Below are positions 1 through 10,976 of a stretch of DNA of 64,000 nt, piece by piece. Position 1 is the stretch's first letter; the number at the start of each line of letters is the position of its first letter. The position numbers and the translations under genes are program-made. The notes beneath the pieces are model-generated. The model was not told where the DNA came from. It was given only the letters and a program-made list of their open reading frames with translations, and ran no database searches. Origin of the DNA: CAVQNQ01 sp963714205 (GTDB taxonomy: Bacteria; Acidobacteriota; Terriglobia; Bryobacterales; Bryobacteraceae); contig CAVQNQ010000005.1 of the NCBI GenBank assembly GCA_963714205.1, forward strand, positions 62,001 to 126,000. The letters are read 5' to 3'.

Positions 1-1
1 C

Positions 2-353
2 AGCGACCAGCTTGTAAAGTTGACCGATGACGCGAACGGCTTGGTGGCTAAGTTCGGACCGGCCGTAGACAACGTGAACGCAACCGTATCGAACGCGAAC
101 CAGACTATAACCGGGGTCCGTGAGCCGCTGCAGGCGGATCTCGTCGAGCTGCGGAAGACCCTCGATCAGGCGCGTGGGTTGATCGCCGATCTACAGGCGG
201 CGAGTTCGGGCGAAGGATCAAGGCATTACGGACACTCTCGAGAACGTTCGCATCGCCACCGACAACCTGAACGACCTGACCGAATCCGTAAAGGAGCGTC
301 CATGGAGTCTGATACGGATCAAACAGCCGAAGGACCGGAAGGTTCCTAAGTGA
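2..353 (+). pseudogene. MlaD/MCE-family protein, C-terminal part, frameshifted, cut by window edge
   Basis: This is the tail of an MCE-type substrate-binding subunit of a lipid ABC transporter. The gene enters from outside the window, so only about 115 residues are visible. The first part shows the helical repeats usual after an MCE domain (NVNATVSNANQTITGV, then LRKTLDQARGLIADLQ). That frame ends at 347-349, but the frame with codon phase 216 continues naturally with ENVRIATDNLNDLTESVKE and RPWSLIRIKQPKDRKVP and stops at 351-353. One frame change therefore lies near 205-216. The next gene is the matching auxiliary lipoprotein, which supports the Mla/Pqi-like assignment. It could be a sequencing indel or a real mutation. 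Confidence 0.6.
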
Positions 354-363
354 CGAGGACCTC

Positions 364-980
364 ATGACCTCCAAACCTCTGGCAAGCATGTCCGCCTGCA
401 CGGTGGCGCTGCTCTTCGCCGGTTGCGGCGGCAAGATCTTGTATCCGCATTACTATGCGCTGGATATTCCTCCGGCGCCGATCCTGCGACGGCCGATGCG
501 CGCCTGCCGGCCACGCTGGCGGTGCGCCGGTTCGAAACTCTGCCGTACCTGCGACAGGGGCGGATTGTATACCGTCAAGGTCCGGCGGAAATTGGCTTCT
601 ACGAGTATCACCGGTGGGCTGCCGATCCCGCCGCGACGGTAACAACCGCAGTGATCGATTCACTCCGCTCCTCGCGGCTGTTCTCGTTCGTAAAACCATA
701 TGACGGTCAGGGCCAGCAGGACTATCTCATGAGCGGCCGGCTCGATCGGCTTGAAGAGATCGATTCCGGAAGCAGTGTCCAGGTGGAAGCGAAGCTATCG
801 GCCGAACTGGTTGATCTGCGAACCGATGCTACCGTGTGGACTGGCGATGCAGATGAGACTTTGGGAGTCGAAACCCGCGATGTGAACTCGGTGGTGGTGG
901 AAATGAGTCATGCCGTCCAAAAGAGCATTGATCGGCTCGTGGCGAGCTTGGATCAGCAACTTCTTGCGAAATCAAGGTGA
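364..980 (+). pseudogene. ABC-type transport auxiliary lipoprotein (PqiC/ABC_trans_aux type), frameshifted
   Basis: This is a predicted periplasmic lipoprotein partner of the MCE transporter. The ATG at 364 opens a lipoprotein signal with lipobox LFAGC (Cys about 21), followed by YYALDIPPAP, the usual start of this family. At about 478 the frame breaks. The second frame continues with DPATADARLPATLAVRRF and GRIVYRQGPAEIGFYEYHRW to the stop at 978-980, giving about 205 residues in total, normal for the family. The join is restored by one extra G in the ccGatcc stretch, so a one-base deletion explains it. The gene starts 10 bases after the MCE gene ends and its stop is 4 bases before mgtA. Confidence 0.65.
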
Positions 981-984
981 CGCG

Positions 985-3501
985 ATGAGCGCTCAGAACC
1001 TGGCCGAGCCTGCCCAACCGGTCGGCTCCCCGGCGGTGGCCAACGGATTGACCTCGCAGGAAGCCGAGGCACGGCTCAGCCAGTTTGGCCCCAATGATCC
1101 CGCCCCTCCCAAGCGCCAATCGGCGGTTCTCGACTTTCTGCGCCTTTTCTTAAATCCGCTGGTGCTGATATTGCTGATCGCGGCCCTCCTTTCCGCCTTT
1201 CTCGGCGACGCGACGGACTCGGCGATCATCGCCATCATCGTTCTGCTCAGCACCGCGCTCGACTTCACTCAAAACTACAAATCGCAGCGAGCCATCGAGC
1301 AGTTGCGGCAACAGGTAGCGCCCACCGCCACCGTGCTGCGAGATGGGAAGTGGCGGGAACTCCGGCGAATCGATGTTGTCCCCGGTGACGTCGTGCGGCT
1401 GTCGGCGGGAGACCTGGTCCCGGCCGATGCGCGCCTTCTGGAATCGCGCGATCTTTTCATTCTGCAAGCGTCATTGACGGGCGAATCGCTGCCGGTCGAA
1501 AAGCAGGCGCGAGGCGAGAAGGTCTCCACCAAGCCCGATGCCGAGAACATGGTCTTCATGGGTACCTCCGTCGTCAGCGGAACTGCGAGCGCCTTGGTCG
1601 TGGCGACTGGCGCTAAGACATCTTTCGGCGACATCGCCACCCGCCTCGCCGGGCGGCCCGAGCAGACCGCGTTCGACCGGGGCCTGAAGGATTTCAGCCT
1701 GCTCCTCACTCGCACCGTGCTTTTCCTGGTCATCTTCCTGGTCGTGGTCAGTTTGGCCAAACATCGCGATCCTTTCCAGTCCCTCTTGTTTGCGGTGGCG
1801 TTGGCCGTCGGTCTGACTCCGGAATTTCTTCCCATGATCGTCTCCGTGACCCTCTCCAAGGGCGCGCGGGCCATGGCGAAGAAGAAGGTTATCGTCAAAC
1901 ACCTCTCAGCCATCCAGAATTTCGGCGGCATTGACGTGTTGTGCAGCGACAAGACCGGAACGCTCACCAGCGGCAACATGAAGCTCGACCGGTCTCTCGA
2001 TCCCTTCGGAGAACCGTCACAACGAGCATTGACTCTGGCGTACAGCAACAGCAAGTTCGAGACGGGAATTCGAAGTCCGCTCGACATGGCCATTCTGCAA
2101 AACCCCGAGCCGGTGGAGGCGGCGGCCTACGAAAAGCGGGACGAGATCCCCTACGATTTCGAGCGCCGCCGGCTCTCGATCGTGGTGGAGCGGCAATCAC
2201 GGCGGCTTTTGATCACAAAGGGGGCGCCTGAGGGAATCCTCGCGCGCTCGGTCAACTTATGAATCTGACGGCCGCACCGCCCCTTTGGATGCGGCCGCGC
2301 TCGGGCGCTGCCGGGCGACTTACGAAGAATTGAGCCGCCAGGGATTTCGGGTTCTCGCGGTGGCTTATGCCGAGGTCGAAGCTCGCCCCAACTATTCGGC
2401 CGACGACGAACGGAATCTCATCCTGGCAGGTTTTCTAGCCTTTTCCGACCCGCCTTTGCCGGATGCCGCCGAGGCCTTGGCCGCGCTGCGGCGGGAGGGA
2501 GTGGAAGTCAAGATCATCACGGGCGACGGGGACCTCGTCGCAGCTCACGTTTGCGGCCAGGTTGGCCTCGAATCGGGCAAGATCGTGCTCGGCGATGAAC
2601 TGGAGCGGATGACCGACGCCGCGTTGGCGCACGTCGCCGAGGTGACCACAGTTTTCGCGCGGGTGTCGCCGGCGCAGAAGAACCGCATCATCATGGCGCT
2701 GAAACATCGCGGCCACGTCGTGGGATTCATGGGCGATGGAATCAACGACGCCCCGTCTCTTCACGCGGCCGACGTGGGCATCTCCGTCTCGATCGGCTGT
2801 GGATGTGGCCCGCGAGGCTGCTGACATCATCCTCGTCGAGCCCGGCCTCGGACGTTCTCGCCAGCGGCATCGTCGAAGGGCGCAAGGCCTTCGGGAACGT
2901 AATGAAGTACCTGTTGATGGGCACCAGCTCGAACTTCGGCAACATGTTCAGCATGGCGGGCGCTTCGCTGTTCTTGCCGTTCCTCCCCATGCTGCCCACG
3001 CAAATCCTGCTGAACAACTTCATGTACGACCTGTCGCAGCTCACCATCCCGACCGACAATGTGGACGACGAATATCTCCGGAAACCGCAGCATTGGGATA
3101 TTAGCCTGATCCGGAATTTCATGGTGTTCATCGGACCGATCAGCTCGATTTTCGATTTCCTGACCTTTTACGTGCTGCTGCATTTCTTCCATGCGGATCA
3201 GGTGCTCTTCCACACGGGCTGGTTTGTAGAGTCGCTGGCGACGCAAACGCTGGTGCTTTTCGTCATTCGCACCTCGCAGAATCCACTGCGGAGCCGGCCC
3301 AGCCGGCCTCTGGTGACAACCGTACTGATCATTGTGGCGGCCGGCAATCTGCTGCCGTTCAGCCCGCTGGCGGTTCCTCTCGGCTTCGCGCCGCTGCCGG
3401 GAATTTACTTCGCTTATCTGGCGGCAGCGACGTTCGTGTATCTGGTGCTCGTTGAATTTGGCAAGCGTCTCCTTCTCCGTCGCACGCCACAAACCTCCTG
3501 A
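985..3501 (+). pseudogene. mgtA: Magnesium-transporting P-type ATPase (MgtA family), three frame interruptions
   Basis: This is an inner-membrane P3-type ATPase for Mg2+ import. In order it shows the N-terminal cytoplasmic segment, paired membrane helices (FLRLFLNPLVLILLIAALLS), actuator motif SLTGES, the M4 motif GLTPEFLPMIVSVTLSKGA, VIVKHLSAIQNFG, phosphorylation motif CSDKTGTLT and hinge motif MGDGINDAPS, then C-terminal helices (GNMFSMAGASLFLPFLPMLP). GLTPE and IVKHLSAIQNFG point to MgtA rather than a Ca2+ or heavy-metal pump. The reading frame changes near 2258 (apparently an extra T before tat gaa), near 2795 (one extra base) and near 2845 (one extra G). Summed length is about 838 residues, normal for MgtA. 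The ATG at 985 has AAGGTGA upstream. Confidence 0.85.
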
Positions 3502-3518
3502 AAGGGTGGAAGCTGCTT

Positions 3519-3977
3519 ATGAAAGTCGTTGAATTGATGGGTCCAAAGGTTGTCACAGTCGACCGCAAGAGGCCGCTGCGCGAGATTCTGCAGCTCATGC
3601 TCCGCTACCATCTGAATGACATTCTGATCGTGGACAGCGGGCAAAGGCTCGCAGGGATTGTGACATACGCCGATCTATGTCGCAAGGTGCTCCCAACTGA
3701 GAAAGAGCTGATGGAACACGAAGAGTATCTTACAACTCCTCAGTTGATGGAGGATCGATTTAGAGACATCGCGAGTATTCCGGTTGACGAGATCATGACG
3801 AGAGACGTCATTACCGTGTCGCCGGATCTTGAGGCGCTCAAGGCTGGGGCTACGATGCTTGCCCACCGCGTCAAACAGCTGCCAGTTGTCCGAGATGATA
3901 AAGTAATCGGAATCATCACCCATACAGACATTGGTTGGGGTCTGATGATGCAATATGCTGAATGTATGAAGGGCTGA
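3519..3977 (+). CDS. CBS-domain pair protein
   Basis: This 152-aa cytoplasmic protein consists of two CBS motifs. The first is about residues 1-60 (VVTVDRKRPLREILQLML, HLNDILIVDSGQRLAGIVTY). The second is about 88-150 (VDEIMTRDVITVSPDLEALK, QLPVVRDDKVIGIITHTDI). Such stand-alone pairs usually bind adenine nucleotides and regulate a partner; no partner is fused here. It starts 17 bases after the Mg2+ ATPase gene with AAAGGG upstream, so co-transcription and a role in regulating the pump are possible but inferred. This gene is intact, unlike its neighbours on both sides. Confidence 0.85.
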   Translation: MKVVELMGPKVVTVDRKRPLREILQLMLRYHLNDILIVDSGQRLAGIVTYADLCRKVLPTEKELMEHEEYLTTPQLMEDRFRDIASIPVDEIMTRDVITVSPDLEALKAGATMLAHRVKQLPVVRDDKVIGIITHTDIGWGLMMQYAECMKG

Positions 3978-4151
3978 GAGCCGTCCGCTTCTCTGAATCA
4001 TATCTGCCCGACCTGATCGCGGTCAGCGGCGTTCCTCAACGCGTAGAGCCAGAAGCGCGGTTAGAAATGGCCGTATTTACTTGTCCGCCGGCGCCGCAAC
4101 TACGAGTCCGCGCGCCTGGTGATTTGCAACCACAACTCTGCTACTTTAGGC

Positions 4152-7100
4152 ATGATGGAGTTTCCTCCATTCCGGCTGGACACCGCCAATCAATGCCTGT
4201 GGCGCCGCGGGGATGCGGGCGACGACGAACGCGTTATGCTGACTCCCAAGGCGTTCGCGGTCCTGCGTTATCTCGTGGAGCACGCCGGCCGCCTGGTGAC
4301 CCAGGATGAGCTTCTGCAGAATGTATGGCCCAATACCTTTGTCCAACCGGAGGTCCTGAAGTATCAGATCGCCGACATCCGGAGTACCCTAGGCGACCAC
4401 CCGAAGAAGCCGCTTTTTATCGAGACGCTGCCCCGGCGCGGGTATCGGTTCGTGGCCGCGGTGAGAGAGGGCGCTTCCGCGGGAGCTTTGGCGCCGGCGA
4501 TTCCGGCTCGCGGCAGACTGGTGGGCAGAGAACGCGAGCTTGATGCGTTGCGAACCTGCCTCCGAAAGGCATTGCAGGGCCAGCGCCAGATCGTCTTCAT
4601 CACGGGCGAGCCGGGAATTGGAAAGACCGCCCTGGTCGATGAATTCCAGCGCCGGGCTGCCGCCGAGGAACCGGCCCTCCGCATCGCCCGGGGACAATGC
4701 GTGGAAAGTTGCGGGGGCATGGAAGCCTATTACCCGATGCTGGAAGCGCTGGGTCAGTTGTGCCGTGGCCGAGAGGGGAGTCGCTTGGTGGAGATTCTGG
4801 CCGCGCAGGCTCCGACCTGGCTGGTTCAGTTTCCCTCGCTATTGAAGCGCGAACAGCGCCAGGCACTGCAACAGGAGATCCAGGGGGCGACCCGGGAACG
4901 CATGCTGCGCGAGATTCGGGAGGCCCTGGGCACGCTCAACCTGGAAACGCCCCTGCTGCTTATCTACGAGGATCTGCAATGGGTGGATCCCTCGACTGTC
5001 GATCTCATCTCCGCTTTCGCTCGCCAGCGAACGGCAGCGAAGATCATGGTGATCATCACCAAGCGGCCGGTGGACACGGTGGTTCCCGAACATCCGCTGA
5101 AGGCGCTCAAGCAGGACCTGTTGGTGCATCGCCTGTGTCAGGAAATGACCCTCGCGCCGCTGGCGAAGGCGGACGTCGCCGAATACCTGAGGGCAGATTC
5201 GCCGGGAGAGAGCCTGCCGGAGGGTTTTGCCGAGTTGATCCATCGGCACTCGGACGGCAATCCGTTGTTCATGATCGCCATACTGGAGCACATGGCCGAG
5301 CAGCGCCTGATTTCCTGCGAGAACGGGAAGCGGCGCCTCAGAGTCCCCATCGAGGAAATGGACCTCGAGGTGCCGGAGACTCTGCGCCAGATGATCGAAT
5401 CCCAGATCGAGCATCTGACCGGCGAACAGCAGCGAACGCTGGAAGTGGCCAGCGTCAACGGTGTTTTGTTTTCGGCGAGCGTCAATGCCATCCCCGCGAG
5501 TCTGGGCGAGGAGAAGTTTGAAGAGCTTTGCGACGAATTGTCGCGCCGCCACCACATAGTGCGCTGGGCGGGATCGCGTCAGTTTCCGGACGGGACTGTC
5601 TCGGTGCGCTACGAGTTCACGCATGCCCTGTACCGGGAGGTCTTCTACCGCCGGCAGACGCCCGGGCGCCGCGCAAGGCTGCACCTGCGCATCGGAGAGC
5701 GGCTGGAAGCGCTTGTCTCCCAGCATGAAAGCGAAGTGGCGGCTGAACTGGCAGGCCACTTCGAACAGGGCGGCGATTGGCAGCGTGCCGTTAAGTACCT
5801 GCGGCTGGCTGCGGATACGGCCGGGCGGCGGTTTGAACCCCGGCAAGCCGTGCAGATTCTGGAGCACGCTCTTGATCTGGTGAGAAGACCGCCGGAGGCC
5901 GCGCAAATTTCGAGCGAAATCGAAATTCGAGAGAAGCTGGCCGCGATTCACGCGGTGCTCGGAGACAGCCTGCGTGCCATCGAGACCTATGAGGCTCTGG
6001 CGGGACGCGCGGCTCACGTTGGCTTGATCGAAGTAGAGGTGCGCGCGCTCATCGATATGGCGTGGCCGTTATCGTGGATCAGTCCTCAGCGTTCGCTGGA
6101 AGTCCTGGAAGCGGCGCTTCGGCTGAGCGCCCGGCTGGAAGATCCGCTCCTGCGAGCGAGGATGCGCACGCGCTGTTTTGCCTGGCGCCTGTGGCAAGGC
6201 TGGAATCCTCAGGATATGGATGAGTTTCGCAATGCGTTCGCCGAGATTTGCAACTCCGATGACCGCCGCAAACTCGCCCCTCTATTTGGTTGACTGTGGC
6301 TTCATAAGCTGTATCTCCTCCGAATATCGCGAGGCGTACCGCAACTTGATGGAGAGCCGTGTCATCAAACTGGAGGCAGCAGAAGAGAACCCCTATCTGA
6401 ATCCTGCGTACATACGAGGTCAATTACCCCTGACGTTGAGCCTTCTGTTTATGGGAGAGTGGGGCGAGGCGCTGCGCGAGATCAGAAACGCCATTGGCAT
6501 CTTGGACAAGAACGGCGACTATAACTGGGGGCAGGGAGTGCGCCCCCACCTGGCCTGGGTGCATCTGCAAGCCATGGACTTTGCCGGCGTGCTGGCGCTC
6601 TGTAATTCGGCGCTCCCATTGGCCGGAGATCCCGAGTCTGTCCCCGCGCCCGACTATACAGCTCCGTATCGATTTGGATTGTGGAAGCGCCTGTTTCTGA
6701 TGGGGTCGGCGGAGACGGCTCTAGGAGATTATGAAAGTGCGCTGGAGCACTTGCTGGCAGCGCGCGCTGACATGGAGCGGCCGGGCCCTACGTGTACCTG
6801 GTACTGGCGCATGCCAATCGAAAATGCTCTCACAGAACTTTGGCTGGCGAAAGGCGATCTGGCTCAAGCGCGGCCGCAGGCAGAAAGGTCTCTGGCGATT
6901 GCGTTGGCGAGTGCGGAACACATGTGGCAGGCGCTGGCATGGGAAGTGAATGTTCGGGTCGCCATGGCTGGACTTGACGTTCCGCGCGCCCGGGATTGCA
7001 TCGCCAAGGCCTTGTCGGCCATGGAAGGTTTCGAAGTGCCGCTGGCGGCCTGGCGCGTTCACGCCACGGCCTCCGATCTCTACCGGAACGCAGGCGATCG

Positions 7101-7275
7101 CGATTTGGCGGAACGTCACCTGGCACTCAGCCGCGAGACCATTATGAAACTGGCAAATTCACTGCCTGCGGAAGAGCCTCTTCGGCAGACATTCCTGTCA
7201 TCGCCGATGGTCAGGAGTGTTCTCGGAGACGGCAAAACTGAAGGGCGGCGGCCCAAGACTTTTGGCGCGGCATAG
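4152..7275 (+). pseudogene. Winged-helix transcriptional regulator with AAA ATPase and TPR-like region, frameshifted
   Basis: This is a large one-component regulator of about 1040 residues. Residues about 1-100 form an OmpR/CadC-type winged helix (LTPKAFAVLRYLVEHAGRL, then ETLPRRGYRFVAAV). A predicted ATPase follows, with Walker A GEPGIGKTALVDEF and a Walker B-like LLLIYEDLQWVD. The rest is helical and TPR-like (RAVKYLRLAADTAGRRFEPR; LEHLLAARADME). The first frame ends at 6291-6293. The continuing frame (LYLVDCGFISCISSEYREAY) overlaps it and runs to 7273-7275, so one base is gained or lost near 6277-6290. I chose ATG 4152 or 4155 over the upstream GTG because MEFPPFRLD is the usual start of this domain. 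Confidence 0.7.
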
Positions 7276-7295
7276 TAACTCGCTTCTCTCCTCTT

Positions 7296-8051
7296 TCATG
7301 GCAAGCGCAGAAAACTGAGCAGGAAACACGCAGCGGCGACGATGACGATGAAGGGACCGGTTTGGCGATGGAAGACGGCTGCCAGCCATGTTCCGACGAG
7401 GGTCGTCGCCACCGCGATACTGACGGCGAGCACCAGCATCTCAGTCAAGTTCCGCGCAAGGCGTTTTGCGGTGGCCGCGGGAATGATGATCAAGGCTCCC
7501 ATAAGGAGTACGCCCAAGAAGCGCAACCCTAGCGCGATGGTGAGCGCGAATGCTCCGAGATACAGCAGATCGAGCCGCCGAACGTCGATGCCGGCCGTGC
7601 GCGCTACGTCCGGCGAGACAAGCATGACGACCAGCCTGTTCCGCTGCGTGACGATGAAGGCGATGACGGCGCCCGATGCGATAAGGCCGAAGCAGATTTC
7701 CGGCCATCTCAAAACGCCTGCCCCTCCAAAAAGCGCGTCGATCAGCTCTTCTCCGGAAGTCATCATGCTGCCCAAGGCAAGCGCTACGGAAAACAAGACG
7801 CCGATGAGCGCCTCGGTGCCAAGCCGCGCCTTTCCTTCTAACGCCCAAACCACCAAGGCGCCAAAGAGTAGCATCGCCACCGCTCCGAAGAGCGGGTTGA
7901 TATGAAGCGCCAGCGCCATGCCGATGCCGGGTAACGCGACGTGTGACATCGGGTCGGCGGCAAGACCCATCCGCCGCATCACGGCGAAGGAGCCAACCAG
8001 CCCCGCGGCGACCGCCATCGTGATCGAGAGCAGCAGAACTTCAATGGTCAT
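7296..8051 (-). CDS. Metal ABC transporter permease, ZnuB/MntB (ABC-3) family
   Basis: This 251-aa inner-membrane permease has about eight hydrophobic helices. Family signatures include MAVAAGLVGSFAVMRRM, DPMSHVALPGIGMAL, TSGEELIDALFGG and FLGVLLMGALIIIPAATAKR, which place it with zinc or manganese importers (ZnuB/MntB). The specific metal cannot be read from the sequence. Its start overlaps the end of the ATPase gene by 11 bases, a translationally coupled pair. No periplasmic metal-binding ZnuA-type protein is encoded next to it in this window. Confidence 0.85.
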   Translation of the reverse strand: MTIEVLLLSITMAVAAGLVGSFAVMRRMGLAADPMSHVALPGIGMALALHINPLFGAVAMLLFGALVVWALEGKARLGTEALIGVLFSVALALGSMMTSGEELIDALFGGAGVLRWPEICFGLIASGAVIAFIVTQRNRLVVMLVSPDVARTAGIDVRRLDLLYLGAFALTIALGLRFLGVLLMGALIIIPAATAKRLARNLTEMLVLAVSIAVATTLVGTWLAAVFHRQTGPFIVIVAAACFLLSFLRLP

Positions 8052-8736
8052 GGACGTGATAGTTTATGGGGCTCCCGTAGATTTGAGAGAGCAGATCGGG
8101 CGTCAGAATCTTCCTTGGCGGCCCAAAGTAAGCGTGTCTACTGCCGAGGCATAACACGTTCGTGGCGTATTCATAAACCACCGAAAGCTCGTGCGAGATG
8201 AAGAGGACGCTGAGGCCCTGTTTTTCCTGAAGTTGACGCACCAATTCATTCAGGCGGTGCTGGCCGGGTCCATCCACGCCAGCCGTGGGCTCATCGAGCA
8301 GAAGGACTGAAGGATTGCCCAAGAGCGCGAACGCAACCAATAGACGTTGGAACTGCCCTCCTGAGAGAATTCCGATACAGTTCTCACTGACCTTCCTCGA
8401 AATGCCCACCCGTTCAAGCATGAGCGAGATTTCGACGTCCGCTCCGCCAGTCGAATTTGACCGCGCCCTAAGGAAGTCCCTCCCCGTAATCGGCACATCG
8501 CGATCGAGATCGAGCTTCTGAGGAACGTACCCGATGCGGACATGCGGCGTCCATCGGATAGTCCCCTCAGATGGAATTGCGCCGATGAGAGCTCGAAAGA
8601 GGACCGTTTTCCCCACGCCGTTCGGTCCAATGACGGCCAGCGACTTTCCTTTCGCAACCTGGAAGCTCAGGTCCGCAAAGACTTCGACTTTCTCAAAACG
8701 GATCGACAACCGGTCTACCTCAAGAATGTTGTCCAA
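8041..8736 (-). CDS. Metal ABC transporter ATP-binding protein, ZnuC-like
   Basis: This 231-aa ATPase partners the adjacent permease. Visible motifs are Walker A GPNGVGKTVL, signature LSGGQFQR and Walker B VLLLDEPTAGVD, followed by the H-loop SVLFISHELS; the C-terminal NYHVHDH is His-rich. I chose the TTG at 8736 (LDNILEVDRLSIRF), because the open frame upstream to 9066 is low-quality sequence antisense to the porin gene, and GGGGAAGAG lies upstream at good spacing. Three same-strand genes (porin, ATPase, permease) could form one metal-uptake transcript. Confidence 0.82.
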   Translation of the reverse strand: MDNILEVDRLSIRFEKVEVFADLSFQVAKGKSLAVIGPNGVGKTVLFRALIGAIPSEGTIRWTPHVRIGYVPQKLDLDRDVPITGRDFLRARSNSTGGADVEISLMLERVGISRKVSENCIGILSGGQFQRLLVAFALLGNPSVLLLDEPTAGVDGPGQHRLNELVRQLQEKQGLSVLFISHELSVVYEYATNVLCLGSRHAYFGPPRKILTPDLLSQIYGSPINYHVHDH

Positions 8737-8774
8737 AGCTCTTCCCCTGCCGAAGGCCACTTGCACCCGAGCAC

Positions 8775-10744
8775 TTAAAACTTCACCAGCACGCCGGCGC
8801 TGAGGGCGGCTTGGCCGTGGCGAAGGTCCGGGAACCAGACACTCCCGGGGCCGCCGCACGCCGTATACGCCGCGGCGAGGTCCGCTGTTCCGGCCGAGGC
8901 GCCGCTGGAGCAGACGTAGTCCGCTGGCGCGCCGGTATTTCCGCCCGGAGGCGTAATACCATCGCGCCCACTCCAATACGGAACATCGGAGTGGCGGTAA
9001 CCAGCCTCCAGCCACCAGGTGATGTATTGTTTGGGCATCCAATGGAACGTCAGGGTGCCGTCCCACATATGGGCCTTGTCCCCGGGATTCTCCGTGAAGT
9101 AGGGAGACCCGGAAACAGCATCCGCTCCGTTGATGGGAGGCAGCAGTGTCAGATACCGTCCCGGGTTATTCATCTTGCCACCACCAATCGTAATGGCGTA
9201 CCGGTCCTTGTTCCACCAAACCCGGTTGTAGATCATGAACCCCAGAAACGCCTGCTTCGGGCCGCCGCTGCCGCCATGGCAGGTCACGCCGGCGCCGTAT
9301 TCGCATCCTAAGTCGCCGGTCGCGGAGAACGCCATCTTATCGACGCCTTTCTCTTTTTCAGGCTTGTTGAAATACCTGACCTCGATACTGTCGTCGGTGT
9401 GGATGCGCGAGCGGCCGGGGACACCCAGATCGTCCGTGCCATTGCCGTAATTGTTGAAGACTAAGGAAAGCCACTCGTGCGGGCGATACAGGATCTGGCC
9501 CCCCAGGCCCCGGTGGCCGTTGTACTTGGCATAGGATTGCCACCCGTTGATGATCCAGGGCTCAATCTTCAGCTTGTTGGTGGGGAACCACTGAATCCGC
9601 AAACCGTTAAAGAACCATGGCGTGTTGGACGACACGAAAGACGGCTGATAGGCCCAGTTATCGAAGTTATAGTAACTGAACAGACCGATGTACGAAACGA
9701 AGATCCCGGCGTCGATATTCAGTCCATGGCTCACATTGAAGTGATAGCCGCCCCAGGCCTCCGAGACGTAGCGGTAAGCGTCGCGGAGGTCCCACTGGCC
9801 CACTCCGGCGCTGGCGTCGTTGCGCGGCGTCGTGGTGGCGAACAGTCCATCCATGTACAAAACCCTGCCGCGAACGTTTTGCCAGTGAAAGTCCCCGCCC
9901 ACGCTGATTTGCTCGACTTGAACTTCGCCGTTGCGGAAAGACTCGGTAGATCCCCCCATCGTGTGGTCCTTCGGTTGATTGAAATCCTCGATGAAGTTGG
10001 TGTCGAAGCGAATTTCCGGCGTAAAGAACTTCGTATCCAGCACGGTATCCTTATTGCGTGGAGTGCCATTGAGCCAGGTAAAGTCACCGTAGGCGAACGG
10101 AGTGAAGTTATCCACCCCCGGAGCAGACTCGGGCGACTGCAGGGCTTCCGGAATGGCTGGGGGGGCCGGAGCCGGCGCGGCCGTGGGTTGATGCGGAGCC
10201 TGTGCCGGCGGACCCGATGGGGCGGGAACCTCCGGAGGGGCGGCTTTGGCTATTTCCACGGGAGCCGGGGCCGTCTTAAGAGCCGCCTCCAGCTCGCCGA
10301 TCCGTTTCTTCAGAGCCTCGAGCTCGTCCATGAGAGCGGACGTGGACGCGGCAGTCACCGGTGCGGCCACCTTTGTCTCCAAGGCCGGTGAATTCTCGAG
10401 CGTGAGCACAAAATCGACCCGCGAAATCGCCGGCGCGGCCACTCTAACATTAGCGGTGGACGTGATATAACCGGCCCGGGCGGCTGCCACCTTGTACCAT
10501 CCGGCTCGAGCTCCGGCATCATGAACATGCCATCGGAGCCGCTGATGGCCGTGCGATCGGCGCCTGTGGTTAGATTATGCGCCGTGATTTGTACCTGCGC
10601 TACCGGCTCTTTGCTGACAGAATCTCGAGTCGCCCCGCCAACAGCACCAAATAAGTCGGCTCCCCAGGCAGGGGTTAACGGCCCTGCAAGCTGCCAAGCG
10701 ATACAGGCCGGCAAAACGGTGGAAAGAAGTAACTTGTGCGTCAT
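8775..10744 (-). pseudogene. Outer-membrane beta-barrel porin (BBP2/OmpL-like) with N-terminal regulatory-like domain, frameshifted
   Basis: The ATG at 10744 starts a signal peptide (MTHKLLLSTVLPACIAWQLA). A carboxypeptidase-regulatory-like beta-sandwich follows (VAQVQITAHNLTTGADRT), then a short coiled region (LMDELEALKKRIGELEAAL), a Pro/Ala linker and a beta-barrel of about 400 residues (FAYGDFTWLNGTPRNKD, IRFDTNFIEDFNQPKDHTMG) ending in VLVKF with a C-terminal Phe. The frame breaks near 10503: PELEP should run into GWYKVAAARAGYITS. Adding one G restores it, so a one-base deletion is likely. Total length is about 655 residues. The substrate is unknown; a metal ABC transporter lies directly downstream. 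Confidence 0.65.
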
Positions 10745-10833
10745 AAGTACTGCCTCTAAGTGCTCATCAGCTCTGTAGTCCGGGCCGAGCGCGTCTCCGC
10801 CTACAGGGCAATTGGAGGGCCGAAGATCATAGA

Positions 10834-10848
10834 CATTTCGGTGAAATG
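10834..10848. promoter_or_regulatory. 15-bp palindrome upstream of porin gene, possible operator
   Basis: CATTTC-GGT-GAAATG is a perfect inverted repeat of two 6-base arms about 90 bases upstream of the porin start on the minus strand. The downstream genes look like metal uptake, so a Fur/Zur-type repressor site is a reasonable guess, but the sequence is not a recognised consensus. The 10745-10976 gap holds no other gene that I can support. Confidence 0.3.
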
Positions 10849-10976
10849 CTGATTCTGCCCGTGCGCTCCAAAGGGGTTGTCTTTCCGCCAAATGCTAGTC
10901 ACCGGGTGAACCCAAATCTGGACTTTGTGTCCGACACTTCGTCACATGGCGTTGTTCTAATCCTCAACTTCTGGCG

